From positions 1-64,000 of the forward strand of contig CAYQTE010000011.1 in assembly GCA_964420285.1 (NCBI GenBank): 64,000 bases of DNA, given 5' to 3'. Position 1 is the first letter of the stretch. The number at the start of each line of letters is the position of its first letter. This DNA is from CAYQTE01 sp964420285. GTDB lineage: Bacteria; Planctomycetota; Phycisphaerae; Tepidisphaerales; Tepidisphaeraceae. The notes under the pieces were generated by a model. The model was not told the origin of the DNA. It was given only the letters and a program-made list of their open reading frames with translations, and did no database searches. A program made the position numbers and the translations under genes. Below are positions 18,927 to 26,179 of this stretch, one piece after another.

Positions 18927-20528
18927 TCAGACCTGCGCCGGCCCGTCGCGAAGCTCCTGTAACCGCTGAACGACAAGCCTCAGCGCATTGGGTGGCGCGT
19001 CAGGAATCTTCATGGCGGCGGTGTAGTCGGCAATCTGCTCATCCTTGCGGCCCTGGGTGCCGAAAATATCGCCGCGATACAACAGCGCGCTTACCTTGCG
19101 CTCCGGCGGTGCATCTCGCATTGCGAGGACTGCACTGTAGTCCGCCGATCCCCGCTCGAACTGGCCTTGCACTACGTAGGCAGCGCCGCGCGAGATCAGC
19201 GCGAGGGCTCGCATATCGGCAGCTATGCCGGGCAAAGCGACCGCAGCACTGAAATCCGCAAGTTGCTCCTCGGGATTCCCGGCTTCGCCATGGGCTTCTC
19301 CCCTCGCCAGCAACGCACTGCATCGCAAGTTGGGCCCACAACCCGGGTCGGCGACAACTGCGTCGAGGTCCGCCATTTTCAATGCTGCTTCTCCCAAGCG
19401 TTCATAGGCCGAGGCACGAGTCATCTTGCCGTACGCCTTCACATGGCCGGGCGCATCGTCCATTTCCAACACGGCCGCGCAATCGGAAATCGCCATATCG
19501 CAGTTGCCGGTTCGCACGGCGATGGAGGCTCGCGCCGCCAAAGCCTTGCTCTTGAACGATGCCGGCGCACCATGAATTTCCGAGACCAAAGTGTAGTCGT
19601 CCCGCGCCTTTTTCAGATCGCCCTCGCGCTCATGCAATTTCCCACGACAGAATAGCGCACTTGAGCGCAGAGACGCGCCGGCCCCCGGCAACTCAAGGAT
19701 CGCATTGTAATCGGCGATTTCAGCATTTCGATTCCCCGCCAAAGCATAAAGAGCGGCCCTGGCGTTCAACGCGACGGCCCGCCTTTCGTCGGATTGTCCG
19801 GGCTCTTTGAGGAACAGCGTCAAATCGGCAAGTGCGAGGTCGCCGGCGGTCGTCTGTGCGTAGTACAAAATAGGCGGCTGAGCGGATTCGGCGTCGTCCG
19901 ACGTTGAAGCTGCAATTTCACCACGCATCTTGCCGAAGCGCGCCATACCACGCTGAAGCATCGCGTTGGATTTAATCGCTCTCGGGACGTCAGGCATTTC
20001 CATCACCTGAAAACAGTCCGCTATGTCGAGGTCGAATTTTCCCTGCCGCCGATAAGCGCTGGCGCGGTGGCATAAGGCCAGGGCCACTGTCGTCGGCGGG
20101 ATGCCCGGAAGGTCGATCGCGGCGGAAAAATCGGTAATGGCGGCCTCATCACGCTCGGCTCGCGCCTGGGCAAAGCCACGATGGACCAGCGCCATCGCTC
20201 TCACGGACGATGCAGCGCCCGGCGATTCAATCAGGGCCGTGAAATCGGCTATCGACTCCTCAAATTTGGCCTCGCGCGCTTTCGCCTGACCTCGTCGAAA
20301 CAGGGCCAGCGCGTTCGGCTCGGTCGAGTCGTCAAGAGTCAGAAATTCGAAAAGAGGGTAACTCTTGCCATCGATAAGGATCGGCTCTTGCTCCTTTGCC
20401 ACGGTTGTGGCCGGCCCCGACTTGCGCCGGGCGGCCATTCGCTTTCGCCACCGGTGGACTGCCAGCGCCATCCACGCGAACAGAGCCACCGCCGCGAAGA
20501 CGCACAGAAACCAGTTCAGCGGGTCCAT
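18927..20528 (-). CDS. Membrane-anchored TPR-like repeat protein
   Basis: 533 residues. An N-terminal transmembrane anchor (WFLCVFAAVALFAWMALAV) is followed by a basic patch. Then about ten repeats run to the end. Each has a TPR-like core (RGxAxxxxGxxDxAIADYxA) separated by an additional loop of the type (V/L)(E/D)xPGxPxxxRAxAL, giving a unit of roughly 41-43 residues instead of 34. This could be a scaffold at the membrane with the repeat domain on one face; the partner is unknown. No clear ribosome binding site. It lies between hisB (convergent, 14 bases) and pfp (same strand, 13 bases), so it is probably co-transcribed with pfp. Confidence 0.75.
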   Translation of the reverse strand: MDPLNWFLCVFAAVALFAWMALAVHRWRKRMAARRKSGPATTVAKEQEPILIDGKSYPLFEFLTLDDSTEPNALALFRRGQAKAREAKFEESIADFTALIESPGAASSVRAMALVHRGFAQARAERDEAAITDFSAAIDLPGIPPTTVALALCHRASAYRRQGKFDLDIADCFQVMEMPDVPRAIKSNAMLQRGMARFGKMRGEIAASTSDDAESAQPPILYYAQTTAGDLALADLTLFLKEPGQSDERRAVALNARAALYALAGNRNAEIADYNAILELPGAGASLRSSALFCRGKLHEREGDLKKARDDYTLVSEIHGAPASFKSKALAARASIAVRTGNCDMAISDCAAVLEMDDAPGHVKAYGKMTRASAYERLGEAALKMADLDAVVADPGCGPNLRCSALLARGEAHGEAGNPEEQLADFSAAVALPGIAADMRALALISRGAAYVVQGQFERGSADYSAVLAMRDAPPERKVSALLYRGDIFGTQGRKDEQIADYTAAMKIPDAPPNALRLVVQRLQELRDGPAQV

Positions 20529-20541
20529 GTGCTGATCAATG

Positions 20542-21765
20542 CTACGTCGCTTTCAACTCATCAAACGACCCCACCACCGGCAGATCGCCGATCAGCGGCC
20601 TGGCGTAGCGGATGAACGCCGGGGTCACGTTGTTGCCGCCGTCGAGAAACTCGGCGGGCATGTGCTTGGTCAGGCGCGCCACGCTTTCCAGCGGGGTCAG
20701 GAAGGTTTCGATCGCGTACGGGCTGGAACTGGTGCGGCGCATCGCGATGCTCCCGCCGCGGGCGCCGGTGGCGCTGAGTTGCACCGCGGTCCGCCCCACC
20801 AGCCGCGCCTCGGCCGCATCCACGGGGCTTGCGAAACCGGGGAAGCTCCGCTGCGGATACCCAAGCGTATCGGCCCGCACGCGCAGCTTCTTGTTCATCT
20901 TGGCGCCCAGCTTGGTCTTGATCAGTTCCGCCAGGCTATCACCCAGCGTCCCCGTGCCGGACAACTGCTGATTCCCGTGGCTGTCGGCCTCCAGGCCGCT
21001 GGACAGTTTCTCCGTCCACGTCTTGCCGTCGGGCGCCATGATTCCCTCGCTGGCGCAGATCAGGCACCGACCGTGTTTGGCATAAACCGCTTCGACATCA
21101 GCCAAAAGCTTGTCCTCGGTCAGCGGACTCTCCGGCACGTAGATGAGATGCGGCCCATCCGCTTCGTTTCGCCGAGCCAGCGCCGCCGCGGCCGTCAGAA
21201 ATCCCGCGTTGCGGCCCATGATGATGTCGATCTTCACGCCCGGCAGCGACCGATTATCGAAATTATCTCCCAGCACGGCCGACGCCACATATCGGGCCGC
21301 CGAGCCGTAGCCCGGCGTGTGATCGTGAACCAGCAGGTCGTTGTCGATCGTCTTGGGAATATGGAAGACGGCCAGGTCATACCCGCTCTTCTTGGCCAGT
21401 TCCGAGACGATACGCGCGGTGTCGGCCGAATCGTTCCCGCCGATGTAGAAGAAATACCGCACATTGTTCTTGGCGAAGGAGGCGAAGATCTTCTCGCAGT
21501 AGGCGGCATCCGGCTTGTCGCGCGTCGATCCCAGCGCCGCCGCCGGCGTCTGCGCGATCCGCTCCAGCAACTCCACCGGCACGTCGTTGAGTTCCTGGAA
21601 ATCCTCGCTGACAATCCCGCGCACGCCGAACCGGCTTCCCAGCAGCCGCCCGATGTGCCCGACCTTGCGAGCTTCCTGAATGACTCCCACCAGCGACTGA
21701 TTGATAACAACCGTCGGCCCGCCGGATTGCCCGATGACCGCATTTCCTTTTTGTGTCTGGCTCAT
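20542..21765 (-). CDS. pfp: Pyrophosphate-dependent 6-phosphofructokinase
   Basis: Reversibly phosphorylates fructose 6-phosphate with PPi. 407 residues with GQSGGPTVVINQS at the N-terminus. The phosphoryl-donor site reads YIGGNDSADTA and the catalytic stretch HIPKTIDNDL. Asp after GGN and Lys in PKTIDND are the residues that distinguish PPi-dependent from ATP-dependent enzymes (usually GGDGS and PGTIDND). GRNAGFLTAAAAL and a complete C-terminal sugar-phosphate region are present. The start ATG 21765 has a GGAAGAGAG purine run upstream. With hppA it points to PPi as an energy currency. Confidence 0.9.
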   Translation of the reverse strand: MSQTQKGNAVIGQSGGPTVVINQSLVGVIQEARKVGHIGRLLGSRFGVRGIVSEDFQELNDVPVELLERIAQTPAAALGSTRDKPDAAYCEKIFASFAKNNVRYFFYIGGNDSADTARIVSELAKKSGYDLAVFHIPKTIDNDLLVHDHTPGYGSAARYVASAVLGDNFDNRSLPGVKIDIIMGRNAGFLTAAAALARRNEADGPHLIYVPESPLTEDKLLADVEAVYAKHGRCLICASEGIMAPDGKTWTEKLSSGLEADSHGNQQLSGTGTLGDSLAELIKTKLGAKMNKKLRVRADTLGYPQRSFPGFASPVDAAEARLVGRTAVQLSATGARGGSIAMRRTSSSPYAIETFLTPLESVARLTKHMPAEFLDGGNNVTPAFIRYARPLIGDLPVVGSFDELKAT

Positions 21766-22035
21766 TTCGATTCACTCTCTTCCAAAAGAACAACAACCCC
21801 CCGGCCGCACACATGATAGAAATGCCGCCGCTCACCGCAACAGGCCCGCCCCCATGTCCGAAAGGCATCCGCGACCGCCGCCACGCCCGCGATCAGACCC
21901 GCCGCGCCCCGACGATTTCCCCGGCCTCGGCAAAGGCCGCACGCAATGTCCTCTTCCCCCGGCGAACTGCGGAAATCTGTGGCCAACATGCATTTGCTGT
22001 GCGCCCCTGCGCCTGCTCCGAAAATAAGGCAAATC

Positions 22036-22113
22036 AACCGCAGATGAACGCTGGTAAACGCAGATAAATCCAAACCTGATCATATCCGCGTCCATCTGCG
22101 TTCATCTGCGGTT
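22036..22113. repeat. Inverted AACCGCAGATGAACGC repeat
   Basis: AACCGCAGATGAACGC (22036-22051) is repeated exactly in reverse complement at 22098-22113, with further CGCAGATAAA and ATCTGCG units between the arms. This AACCGCAGATGAACGCAGAT family is a familiar intergenic repeat in several phyla. It overlaps the end of the 24-codon frame at 22102-22176. Confidence 0.65.
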
Positions 22114-22176
22114 CCATCGCCTCCAATGAGTTTTCATCCGCTGGGGGCGAGCGGCTCGCTCATGTTCACTCTGCAT
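22102..22176 (-). CDS. Possible 24-residue arginine-rich peptide
   Basis: A short frame with one of the most consensus-like ribosome binding sites in the window: AGGAGGAA (22181-22188, minus strand), 4-6 bases before ATG 22176. The peptide (MQSEHERAARP, QRMKTHWRRWNRR) is strongly basic, with 7 Arg. Its second half is encoded by the intergenic CGCAGATGAACG repeat and a GCGAG-CCG-CTCGC hairpin lies inside it, so it may be part of a repeat or a structured leader rather than a gene. No family recognised. Confidence 0.3.
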   Translation of the reverse strand: MQSEHERAARPQRMKTHWRRWNRR

Positions 22177-22246
22177 GAAATTCCTCCTAACTGGATTCCC
22201 ACGCTGTATTTACGGCCGAAGAGTGCCGCTGCGCCTCTTTCGGCCC

Positions 22247-22396
22247 ACCCGCGTTTTCAGCCGGATATCGCGGTTTCGCCTCCCAACTGCGACGAAAAAA
22301 CGTCCCAAATGTCTCGAAAAAGTTCGAACTTGGCCTGGAAAAGTCTGACCTTGGCCCGGCCGAGTCCAATCTGGGCGCGCCAGAAACGGCAAATTA
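22247..22396 (-). repeat. Dispersed element, copy B
   Basis: Reverse complement of the element at 287-437, with only scattered differences (for example GGGCCAAGGTCAG against GGGCCAAGTTCAG, and GGGACG against GGGGCG). Weaker similarity continues downstream on the minus strand to about 22180, where GTTAGGAGGAATTT matches GTTAACGAGGAAATT near 487-503. It points towards pfp, as copy A points towards panD. Confidence 0.75.
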
Positions 22397-22427
22397 ACCG
22401 CCGAGCCGCCGAGAGCGCCAGGTAGGT

Positions 22428-22595
22428 TGCGTCCATTGTCCACTGTCCATTATCAACTATCCATTGCCGTCCATGTCCCGGATGCAACCGAATGCAACCG
22501 AGGGGGGGTGGGGGGGTTAAGATGGGCAATGCGAGCTTGAAGCTCGCCGGTTGCCCATTGTCCATTATCAACTTTCCATTGTCCATTGTCATCAA
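22428..22595. repeat. Two ATTGTCCATTATC repeat blocks around a poly-G tract
   Basis: GTCCATTGTCCACTGTCCATT with TATCAACTATCCATT (22428-22470) and TTGCCCATTGTCCATTATCA with ACTTTCCATTGTCC (about 22552-22595) flank a G-rich stretch with GGGGGGTGGGGGGG (22502-22516). This is the same family as 1-62 and 40534-40570. Confidence 0.6.
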
Positions 22596-22817
22596 CCCTT
22601 ACATTACACGAACAGCGAATTGACCGCAAGAGGAAAATTCGGAACTCCCCGGCAAGGCTGCCGGGAACGCCACGGGGGAAACTCCGAAATTACCCACGGC
22701 GAGCCGGCGCGAGTTGGGCCAAGACGCATGTCTGCACCGGTCGGCCGAACGAAAGGCCTTTGACCGTGCAACATGTTCCACGCTGCGATAAAGCACGGCT
22801 TCAGTGAGATGCTGGAT

Positions 22818-23024
22818 ATGACCGACAAGGGACACATCAAAACCGGCTCGGTGGTACTCGACGAGCCAATTGCCCTGCCGGATGGGGCCGAGGTCACCGT
22901 CGATCTGGTCCCCGTTCGTCCGATGCGTGAATACCGCGGCTTCCTGCGCGGCATGGACACGACCATCGACCGCGAAGACCACGGACCAGCGACCCGCCCA
23001 CGATGCGCTCGACCTGGGGCGTGA
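22818..23024 (+). CDS. Antitoxin-like protein, probably a truncated remnant
   Basis: The N-terminal part (MTDKGHIKTGSVVLDEPIAL followed by PDGAEVTVDLVPV) has the layout of small DUF104-like or AbrB-like antitoxins, which read G-x-V-x-LDEPxxLPDGxxVxV. After about residue 50 (MREYRGFLRGMDTTIDRED) the sequence runs into DNA that is antisense to a yjbQ fragment, so the last 15-20 residues are probably not native. No toxin gene follows. The ribosome binding site is weak. This may be the stub of a lost toxin-antitoxin pair; whether it is still expressed is open. Confidence 0.4.
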   Translation: MTDKGHIKTGSVVLDEPIALPDGAEVTVDLVPVRPMREYRGFLRGMDTTIDREDHGPATRPRCARPGA

Positions 23025-23085
23025 CATTGGCAAACCCCATCCGGGCCGGAAGATTGAACGGCAGGTATTCGGTTTTGGATCTCAT
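22978..23085 (-). pseudogene. yjbQ (UPF0047) N-terminal remnant
   Basis: The minus strand from ATG 23085 reads MRSKTEYLPFNLPARMGFAN and VTPQVERIVGGS, then VRGL. This matches the start of YjbQ/UPF0047 proteins (M-x-T-x-TEYLxFNxPxRxGFxNITxQVExIV-x-SGVxEGL). Homology stops after about 36 residues, whereas intact proteins have about 135 and carry catalytic His residues further on. The remnant begins 4 bases inside the stop end of the HARE-HTH gene. Its truncation point coincides with the degraded end of the antitoxin-like frame on the other strand, consistent with a deletion junction near 22980. Confidence 0.6.
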
Positions 23086-24089
23086 GGGATGGGGTCATCA
23101 ACCTTGCTTGGGCGGTTTTCCAAAGCTCCCGCCTGCTCGATCTTCAGCTTCTCCCGGATGTACTGCGCTGCATCCTTCGGCAGATCGTCATACTCGGCGC
23201 GGTGTATCCGGCTTCCTTCGAAATCAATTTTGACGTCCTGGACAAACTTCCTGAAGTTTGGGTTCTGTTCGGATAGCTTGTTAATAGTCTCCCAATCAAG
23301 TGAGGGCTTGCGCTGCGGTGGATATAGGACCGAGGAAGAGTCGATATCCTGAAGATCCAGCTGAATTATGCCGATGCCGTGGGCTCTCGTGAGGCGCCCT
23401 AACTCGTCACGGAAATCATCATCCTGCTGGACTTCGGCTGCGACCAAGTAGCCCTCGTGGGCCCAGGAGGAGTTGGAGACCGCTTGGAAGTATGCCTCCC
23501 TGTAGTTGGCCTTGGTAAGCGCGCGTTTCAGCTCAAAGGAGAACAACCGGAGGGAGTTGTTGTCCGACAGCCGGTTGAGCTTGATCACGTCCTCGCTCCA
23601 GTCATCAATCGGCAAATGGAAGCCGACCATATCCGGATATACCCACTCATTGTAGCCCTTTTTCAAGGCAACCTCATGGAATATGGTCTTTGTGTAAATC
23701 GAGCGCCCCCGGTTAAATCCTGGATTCGAGTTGGCGAAATACGCGAGTAACGGATGCAGGTCACGTTCTTTGTAAGCGGCGGAGCCGACCGGTTTCCTGG
23801 ATTGTTCGCGCTCAACACTCTCAATGGCCCCAGTGCCTATATCCGACTGTCGCTCCTTCAAGAAGAATCGGGTGGGCCTCCTGCCGACTTTGACGAACCG
23901 GGAATTCGGGTCGTCCCGTACATCGACGTACAGGCGCGCGCCCAGGCTTTGGTCGGGCGTTTTGCCAGTGGTCTTGAGCTTTGCCGCAACACCCGTGTTC
24001 TTGGCAGCTTCCCAAATCTCCTGGTAGGTGAGCGGAAGCTTCGCGTCACTCAGAACTTCGTACGCAAGGTCAAGGCTAGTGTACGCCAT
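23082..24089 (-). CDS. HARE-HTH protein with a PD-(D/E)XK-like motif (COG2958/HrgA-like)
   Basis: 335 residues. Residues 1-80 form a HARE-HTH winged helix (MAYTSLDLAYEVLSDAKLPL, TYQEIWEAAKNTG, then RLYVDVRDDPNSRFVKVG), a domain linked to sensing DNA or chromatin modification. The rest resembles the HrgA/COG2958 family. It holds YPDMVGF (Asp153) and, about 30 residues later, FSFELK (Glu186, Lys188), the D...ExK arrangement of restriction-endonuclease folds. HrgA genes are found in restriction-modification loci; no methyltransferase is seen here. Start 24089 has AAGGAG 9 bases upstream. It lies in a patch of broken genes, which suggests an accessory origin. Nuclease activity is inferred. Confidence 0.75.
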   Translation of the reverse strand: MAYTSLDLAYEVLSDAKLPLTYQEIWEAAKNTGVAAKLKTTGKTPDQSLGARLYVDVRDDPNSRFVKVGRRPTRFFLKERQSDIGTGAIESVEREQSRKPVGSAAYKERDLHPLLAYFANSNPGFNRGRSIYTKTIFHEVALKKGYNEWVYPDMVGFHLPIDDWSEDVIKLNRLSDNNSLRLFSFELKRALTKANYREAYFQAVSNSSWAHEGYLVAAEVQQDDDFRDELGRLTRAHGIGIIQLDLQDIDSSSVLYPPQRKPSLDWETINKLSEQNPNFRKFVQDVKIDFEGSRIHRAEYDDLPKDAAQYIREKLKIEQAGALENRPSKVDDPIP

Positions 24090-24259
24090 ATGCCGGTTCT
24101 CCTTCGGGCCGTGGGCCGCGGCAAATATCTTAGCAGTTTTCAAGTCGACTTGATAATCATCTGCCACGCCATGACGCAATGCCGGAGGACTTGAGCCATG
24201 TTCCCGCGGCCACCGCTTCTCCGCGATGCACGAATTCCAAAACCGACGCAAAATTCTAC

Positions 24260-24288
24260 TCGACTCCACGAGCTCGCCTGGGTATAAT
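24260..24288 (+). promoter_or_regulatory. Putative promoter upstream of the YbjN-like gene
   Basis: TCGACT (24260-24265), a 17-base spacer and a perfect TATAAT (24283-24288). It would give a leader of about 210 bases, in which I see no further gene. The region 24090-24504 is otherwise without visible features. Confidence 0.35.
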
Positions 24289-24504
24289 GCTTCCAGCATC
24301 AGGAATGGTTCGGCGAGAGCCGGATCTGCCAACCGGGCAGGAGTTTGCCACGGTGGCTTGGCGGAGGCTTGTGAGCTTCGGCCGATGTGCGAGCGGCAGT
24401 TGCCGCTTGAACAATTGACTCCACGCAGGTTGAGCCGCGTATCCCGATGTGGAGCGCGGCTCGTTTCGTTGGTGTCCTGAATGCGGAAAGGACACGGTTT
24501 TCCC

Positions 24505-25104
24505 ATGGCGCAGCTACCCGAGGTTATGTTGCAGGTGCAGCGGTTCTTGAAAAAGCCGGGCTTCATCGCGGAGTTCGACGGCGACTCGCTGCGAGGACAG
24601 GAAATCGGGCACAACGCTCAATGGCAGTGGATCATACGGTTTTACAGTCGGCGCGGAGGGATCGTGGTGTGCGGCGCTTATTTGCCCGTGAAGGTGCCGG
24701 CCGGCCGACGCGCAGCAGTGGCTGAGTTTATGACTCGGGCCAACTGGTCGCTCACATTTGGCAACTTCGAGATTAGCTGGTCCGGTGGCGAGGTGGTTTT
24801 CCGCACCAGTATACCGGTGACCGATGCGGGCGTTTCGGAAACGGCGGTTGAGCATTTGATCCAGGCCCCCTATTACGCGATGGACCGCTACATGCCGGGG
24901 CTGCTGGCGGTGGCACTGGGAAACGTGGACCCCGCGAAGGCCATTGAGGAGGCAAAGAGCGCTCCCTCGGAGGCGCCGACGGAGGAACAGGGCCCCGCCG
25001 AAGCAACCGCCGGACCTGATGCGTCCACCAAGCCGCCAAAGTCCACGGAGTCCGAGGATAGAGAGCGGGAGCGCCGGCGCAGGTTATTTGGCGATGAGAA
25101 CTGA
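24505..25104 (+). CDS. YbjN domain-containing protein
   Basis: 199 residues. The first 125 or so match the YbjN (type III secretion chaperone-like) fold: an amphipathic start MAQLPEVMLQVQRFLKKPGF, central strands with WQWIIRFYSRRGGIVVCGAY and LPVKVPAGRR, then NWSLTFGNFEISWSGGEVVF with AVEHLIQAPYYAMDRYMPGL at the end. The C-terminal 60 residues are a disordered Glu/Pro/Ala tail with a basic end. In Proteobacteria YbjN affects stress and motility, but its molecular function is unclear. ATG 24481 is an alternative start; AAAGGA lies between the two. Confidence 0.7.
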   Translation: MAQLPEVMLQVQRFLKKPGFIAEFDGDSLRGQEIGHNAQWQWIIRFYSRRGGIVVCGAYLPVKVPAGRRAAVAEFMTRANWSLTFGNFEISWSGGEVVFRTSIPVTDAGVSETAVEHLIQAPYYAMDRYMPGLLAVALGNVDPAKAIEEAKSAPSEAPTEEQGPAEATAGPDASTKPPKSTESEDRERERRRRLFGDEN

Positions 25105-25123
25105 CCTGGTGCGCGGCAGTCGG

Positions 25124-25142
25124 GTCATGCGCATTTGGGAAG
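25124..25142. repeat. 19-base direct repeat, left copy
   Basis: GTCATGCGCATTTGGGAAG, identical to 25512-25530. It marks the point where the vapC stub loses homology to PIN toxins. Confidence 0.85.
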
Positions 25143-25180
25143 ACGTTGCAGTCGAAGACAGCGGATCGCGGAGCGTTCAC
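25124..25180 (-). pseudogene. vapC (PIN toxin) stub, truncated after the first motif
   Basis: From GTG 25180 the minus strand reads a short lead and then SAVFDCNVF, which matches QAVFDCNIF of the intact PIN toxin at 30655. Homology ends exactly where a 19-base sequence (25124-25142) duplicated from 25512-25530 begins. The GTG overlaps the stop of the antitoxin gene upstream (GTGA), as expected for a toxin-antitoxin pair. Only the first acidic motif of the PIN domain remains, so no toxin can be made. Confidence 0.65.
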
Positions 25181-25434
25181 GATGCCTTGCGGGCCTGTTG
25201 TTCGGCCCGCGCCTCGTGTTTGGCCCGCTCCAGAAGATCGGTGAGTTCCTCCTCGCCCATTCCGCTCTGGTTGAATTCGGCGCGGAGCGGCGCCAGGACT
25301 TCGTCCAGCGATGGGCGGGTCGCGATGCGCTCAAGGGTTCTGGCCGCGTAGGTGGCGATATCGACGCCGGCGGCGGCGGCCCTGGCCTTGAGTTTGGTCT
25401 CGGCTTCCGGGGAGATGGTGAGGCTCAGAACCAT
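25177..25434 (-). CDS. Orphan VapB-like antitoxin
   Basis: 85 residues. The N-terminal half is a ribbon-helix-helix-like DNA-binding segment (MVLSLTISPEAETKLKARAA then GVDIATYAARTLERIA). The C-terminal half FNQSGMGEEELTDLLERAKH and EARA is clearly related to FLESGMSEEELAERLEQEDH of the antitoxin at 30408, the part expected to wrap the PIN toxin. Its cognate toxin survives only as a stub. GGAG precedes ATG 25434 by about 5 bases. The ATG 39 bases upstream (25473) is less likely. It could still neutralise related toxins such as the one at 30655; this is speculation. Confidence 0.75.
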   Translation of the reverse strand: MVLSLTISPEAETKLKARAAAAGVDIATYAARTLERIATRPSLDEVLAPLRAEFNQSGMGEEELTDLLERAKHEARAEQQARKAS

Positions 25435-25511
25435 AATACTCCGATCATACCACCAAACCCGGCCTACCTCCACACCGCCAATTCGGTAAACGGCGTACCG
25501 GCGGCCGCCAC

Positions 25512-25530
25512 GTCATGCGCATTTGGGAAG
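25512..25530. repeat. 19-base direct repeat, right copy
   Basis: GTCATGCGCATTTGGGAAG, identical to 25124-25142. On the minus strand it encodes LPKCA-stop, the native end of the higA-like gene, so this copy is probably the original and the other derived. Confidence 0.85.
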
Positions 25531-25824
25531 GATAATCTTCACGTCCGCGCCTTTGAATCGTGCGATGATCTCCAGCTTTCCGCCGAGCGCGGTAACGATC
25601 TTGCGGAGCGTGGCGATCTGCATATCCGGCTGGCGCTCAAGGCGGGAGAGATTGGACGGCCGGATTCCGGTCTTTCGGGAAATCTGCGCCTGCGTGATTT
25701 TGAGGCTTTTGCGCAATTCCGCCAGGATCATCTCCCGGCGAAGCTCCTGATATCGAGCCAGGGCTTTCTTCTTCACGCCAGTGGGAAGCCGGCCAAACAC
25801 GTCTTGGAATGGGGTGGTCTTCAT
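25513..25824 (-). CDS. higA: HigA-type antitoxin (XRE family)
   Basis: 103 residues. The helix-turn-helix lies near residues 40-95: ILAELRKSLKITQAQISRKT, GIRPSNLSRLERQPDMQIATL and RKIVTALGGKLEIIA. It follows the RelE-like toxin gene after 4 bases, the toxin-first order of higBA loci. It should bind and neutralise HigB and repress the shared promoter. AGGTG lies 5 bases before ATG 25824. The final five codons coincide with the 19-base duplicated sequence. Confidence 0.85.
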   Translation of the reverse strand: MKTTPFQDVFGRLPTGVKKKALARYQELRREMILAELRKSLKITQAQISRKTGIRPSNLSRLERQPDMQIATLRKIVTALGGKLEIIARFKGADVKIILPKCA

Positions 25825-25828
25825 CGCT

Positions 25829-26173
25829 TCACCTCGATTGCAGGTATTCGGCAAACAGCGCATCGGCCTTTGCAATCAACTGCCTGTAGAATCGCTTCTC
25901 ATCGACTCCGCGTTTGTCCCCGGCCACAAGGATGAGCGCCTGGCGCTTGGGATCAAACGCGAAGGCAATTCGTATTTCCGCATCGCTCGTCTTGCAGCGC
26001 AACTCCTTCATGTTGGCGAATCTCGACCCCTTGAGCGTATCGGCGTGGGGCCGGGAAAGCCGATGCCCGTATTCGCGCAGCAGCAAGATCAGCGCAGCCG
26101 CCTCGGCCATCACTTCGGCAGACTGCTCGCCAAGCCAGTCGTCGAACACGGATGTCGTGATGACCGTGAACAC
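25829..26173 (-). CDS. higB: HigB-type toxin (RelE superfamily)
   Basis: 114 residues related to phage-derived Gp49-like/HigB mRNA interferases. Landmarks are TSVFDDWLGEQSAEVMAEAA at the N-terminus, GHRLSRPHADTLKGSRFANM, KELRCKTSDAEIRIAFAFDP and a C-terminal VAGDKRGVDEKRFYRQLIAK. The Lys/Arg residues used in ribosome-dependent mRNA cleavage are present in these blocks. GTG 26173 is the start; it coincides with the predicted transcription start, so the mRNA may be leaderless. The antitoxin follows after 4 bases. Confidence 0.88.
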   Translation of the reverse strand: MFTVITTSVFDDWLGEQSAEVMAEAAALILLLREYGHRLSRPHADTLKGSRFANMKELRCKTSDAEIRIAFAFDPKRQALILVAGDKRGVDEKRFYRQLIAKADALFAEYLQSR

Positions 26174-26179
26174 GCCGCG

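Larger units (their letters stand above)
21766..22817. other. One-kilobase gene-poor region
   Basis: No full-size gene is visible between pfp and the antitoxin-like frame at 22818. It contains the inverted CGCAGATGAACG repeat, a 24-codon frame with a strong Shine-Dalgarno, copy B of the dispersed element and two ATTGTCCATT blocks. Low-complexity pyrimidine/purine runs fill the rest. Confidence 0.65.

Noticed and set aside
25124..25530. Insertion sequence bounded by the 19-base direct repeat
   Set aside because: No transposase frame and no terminal inverted repeats inside; 19 bases is long for a target duplication. Reported instead as a recombination trace.
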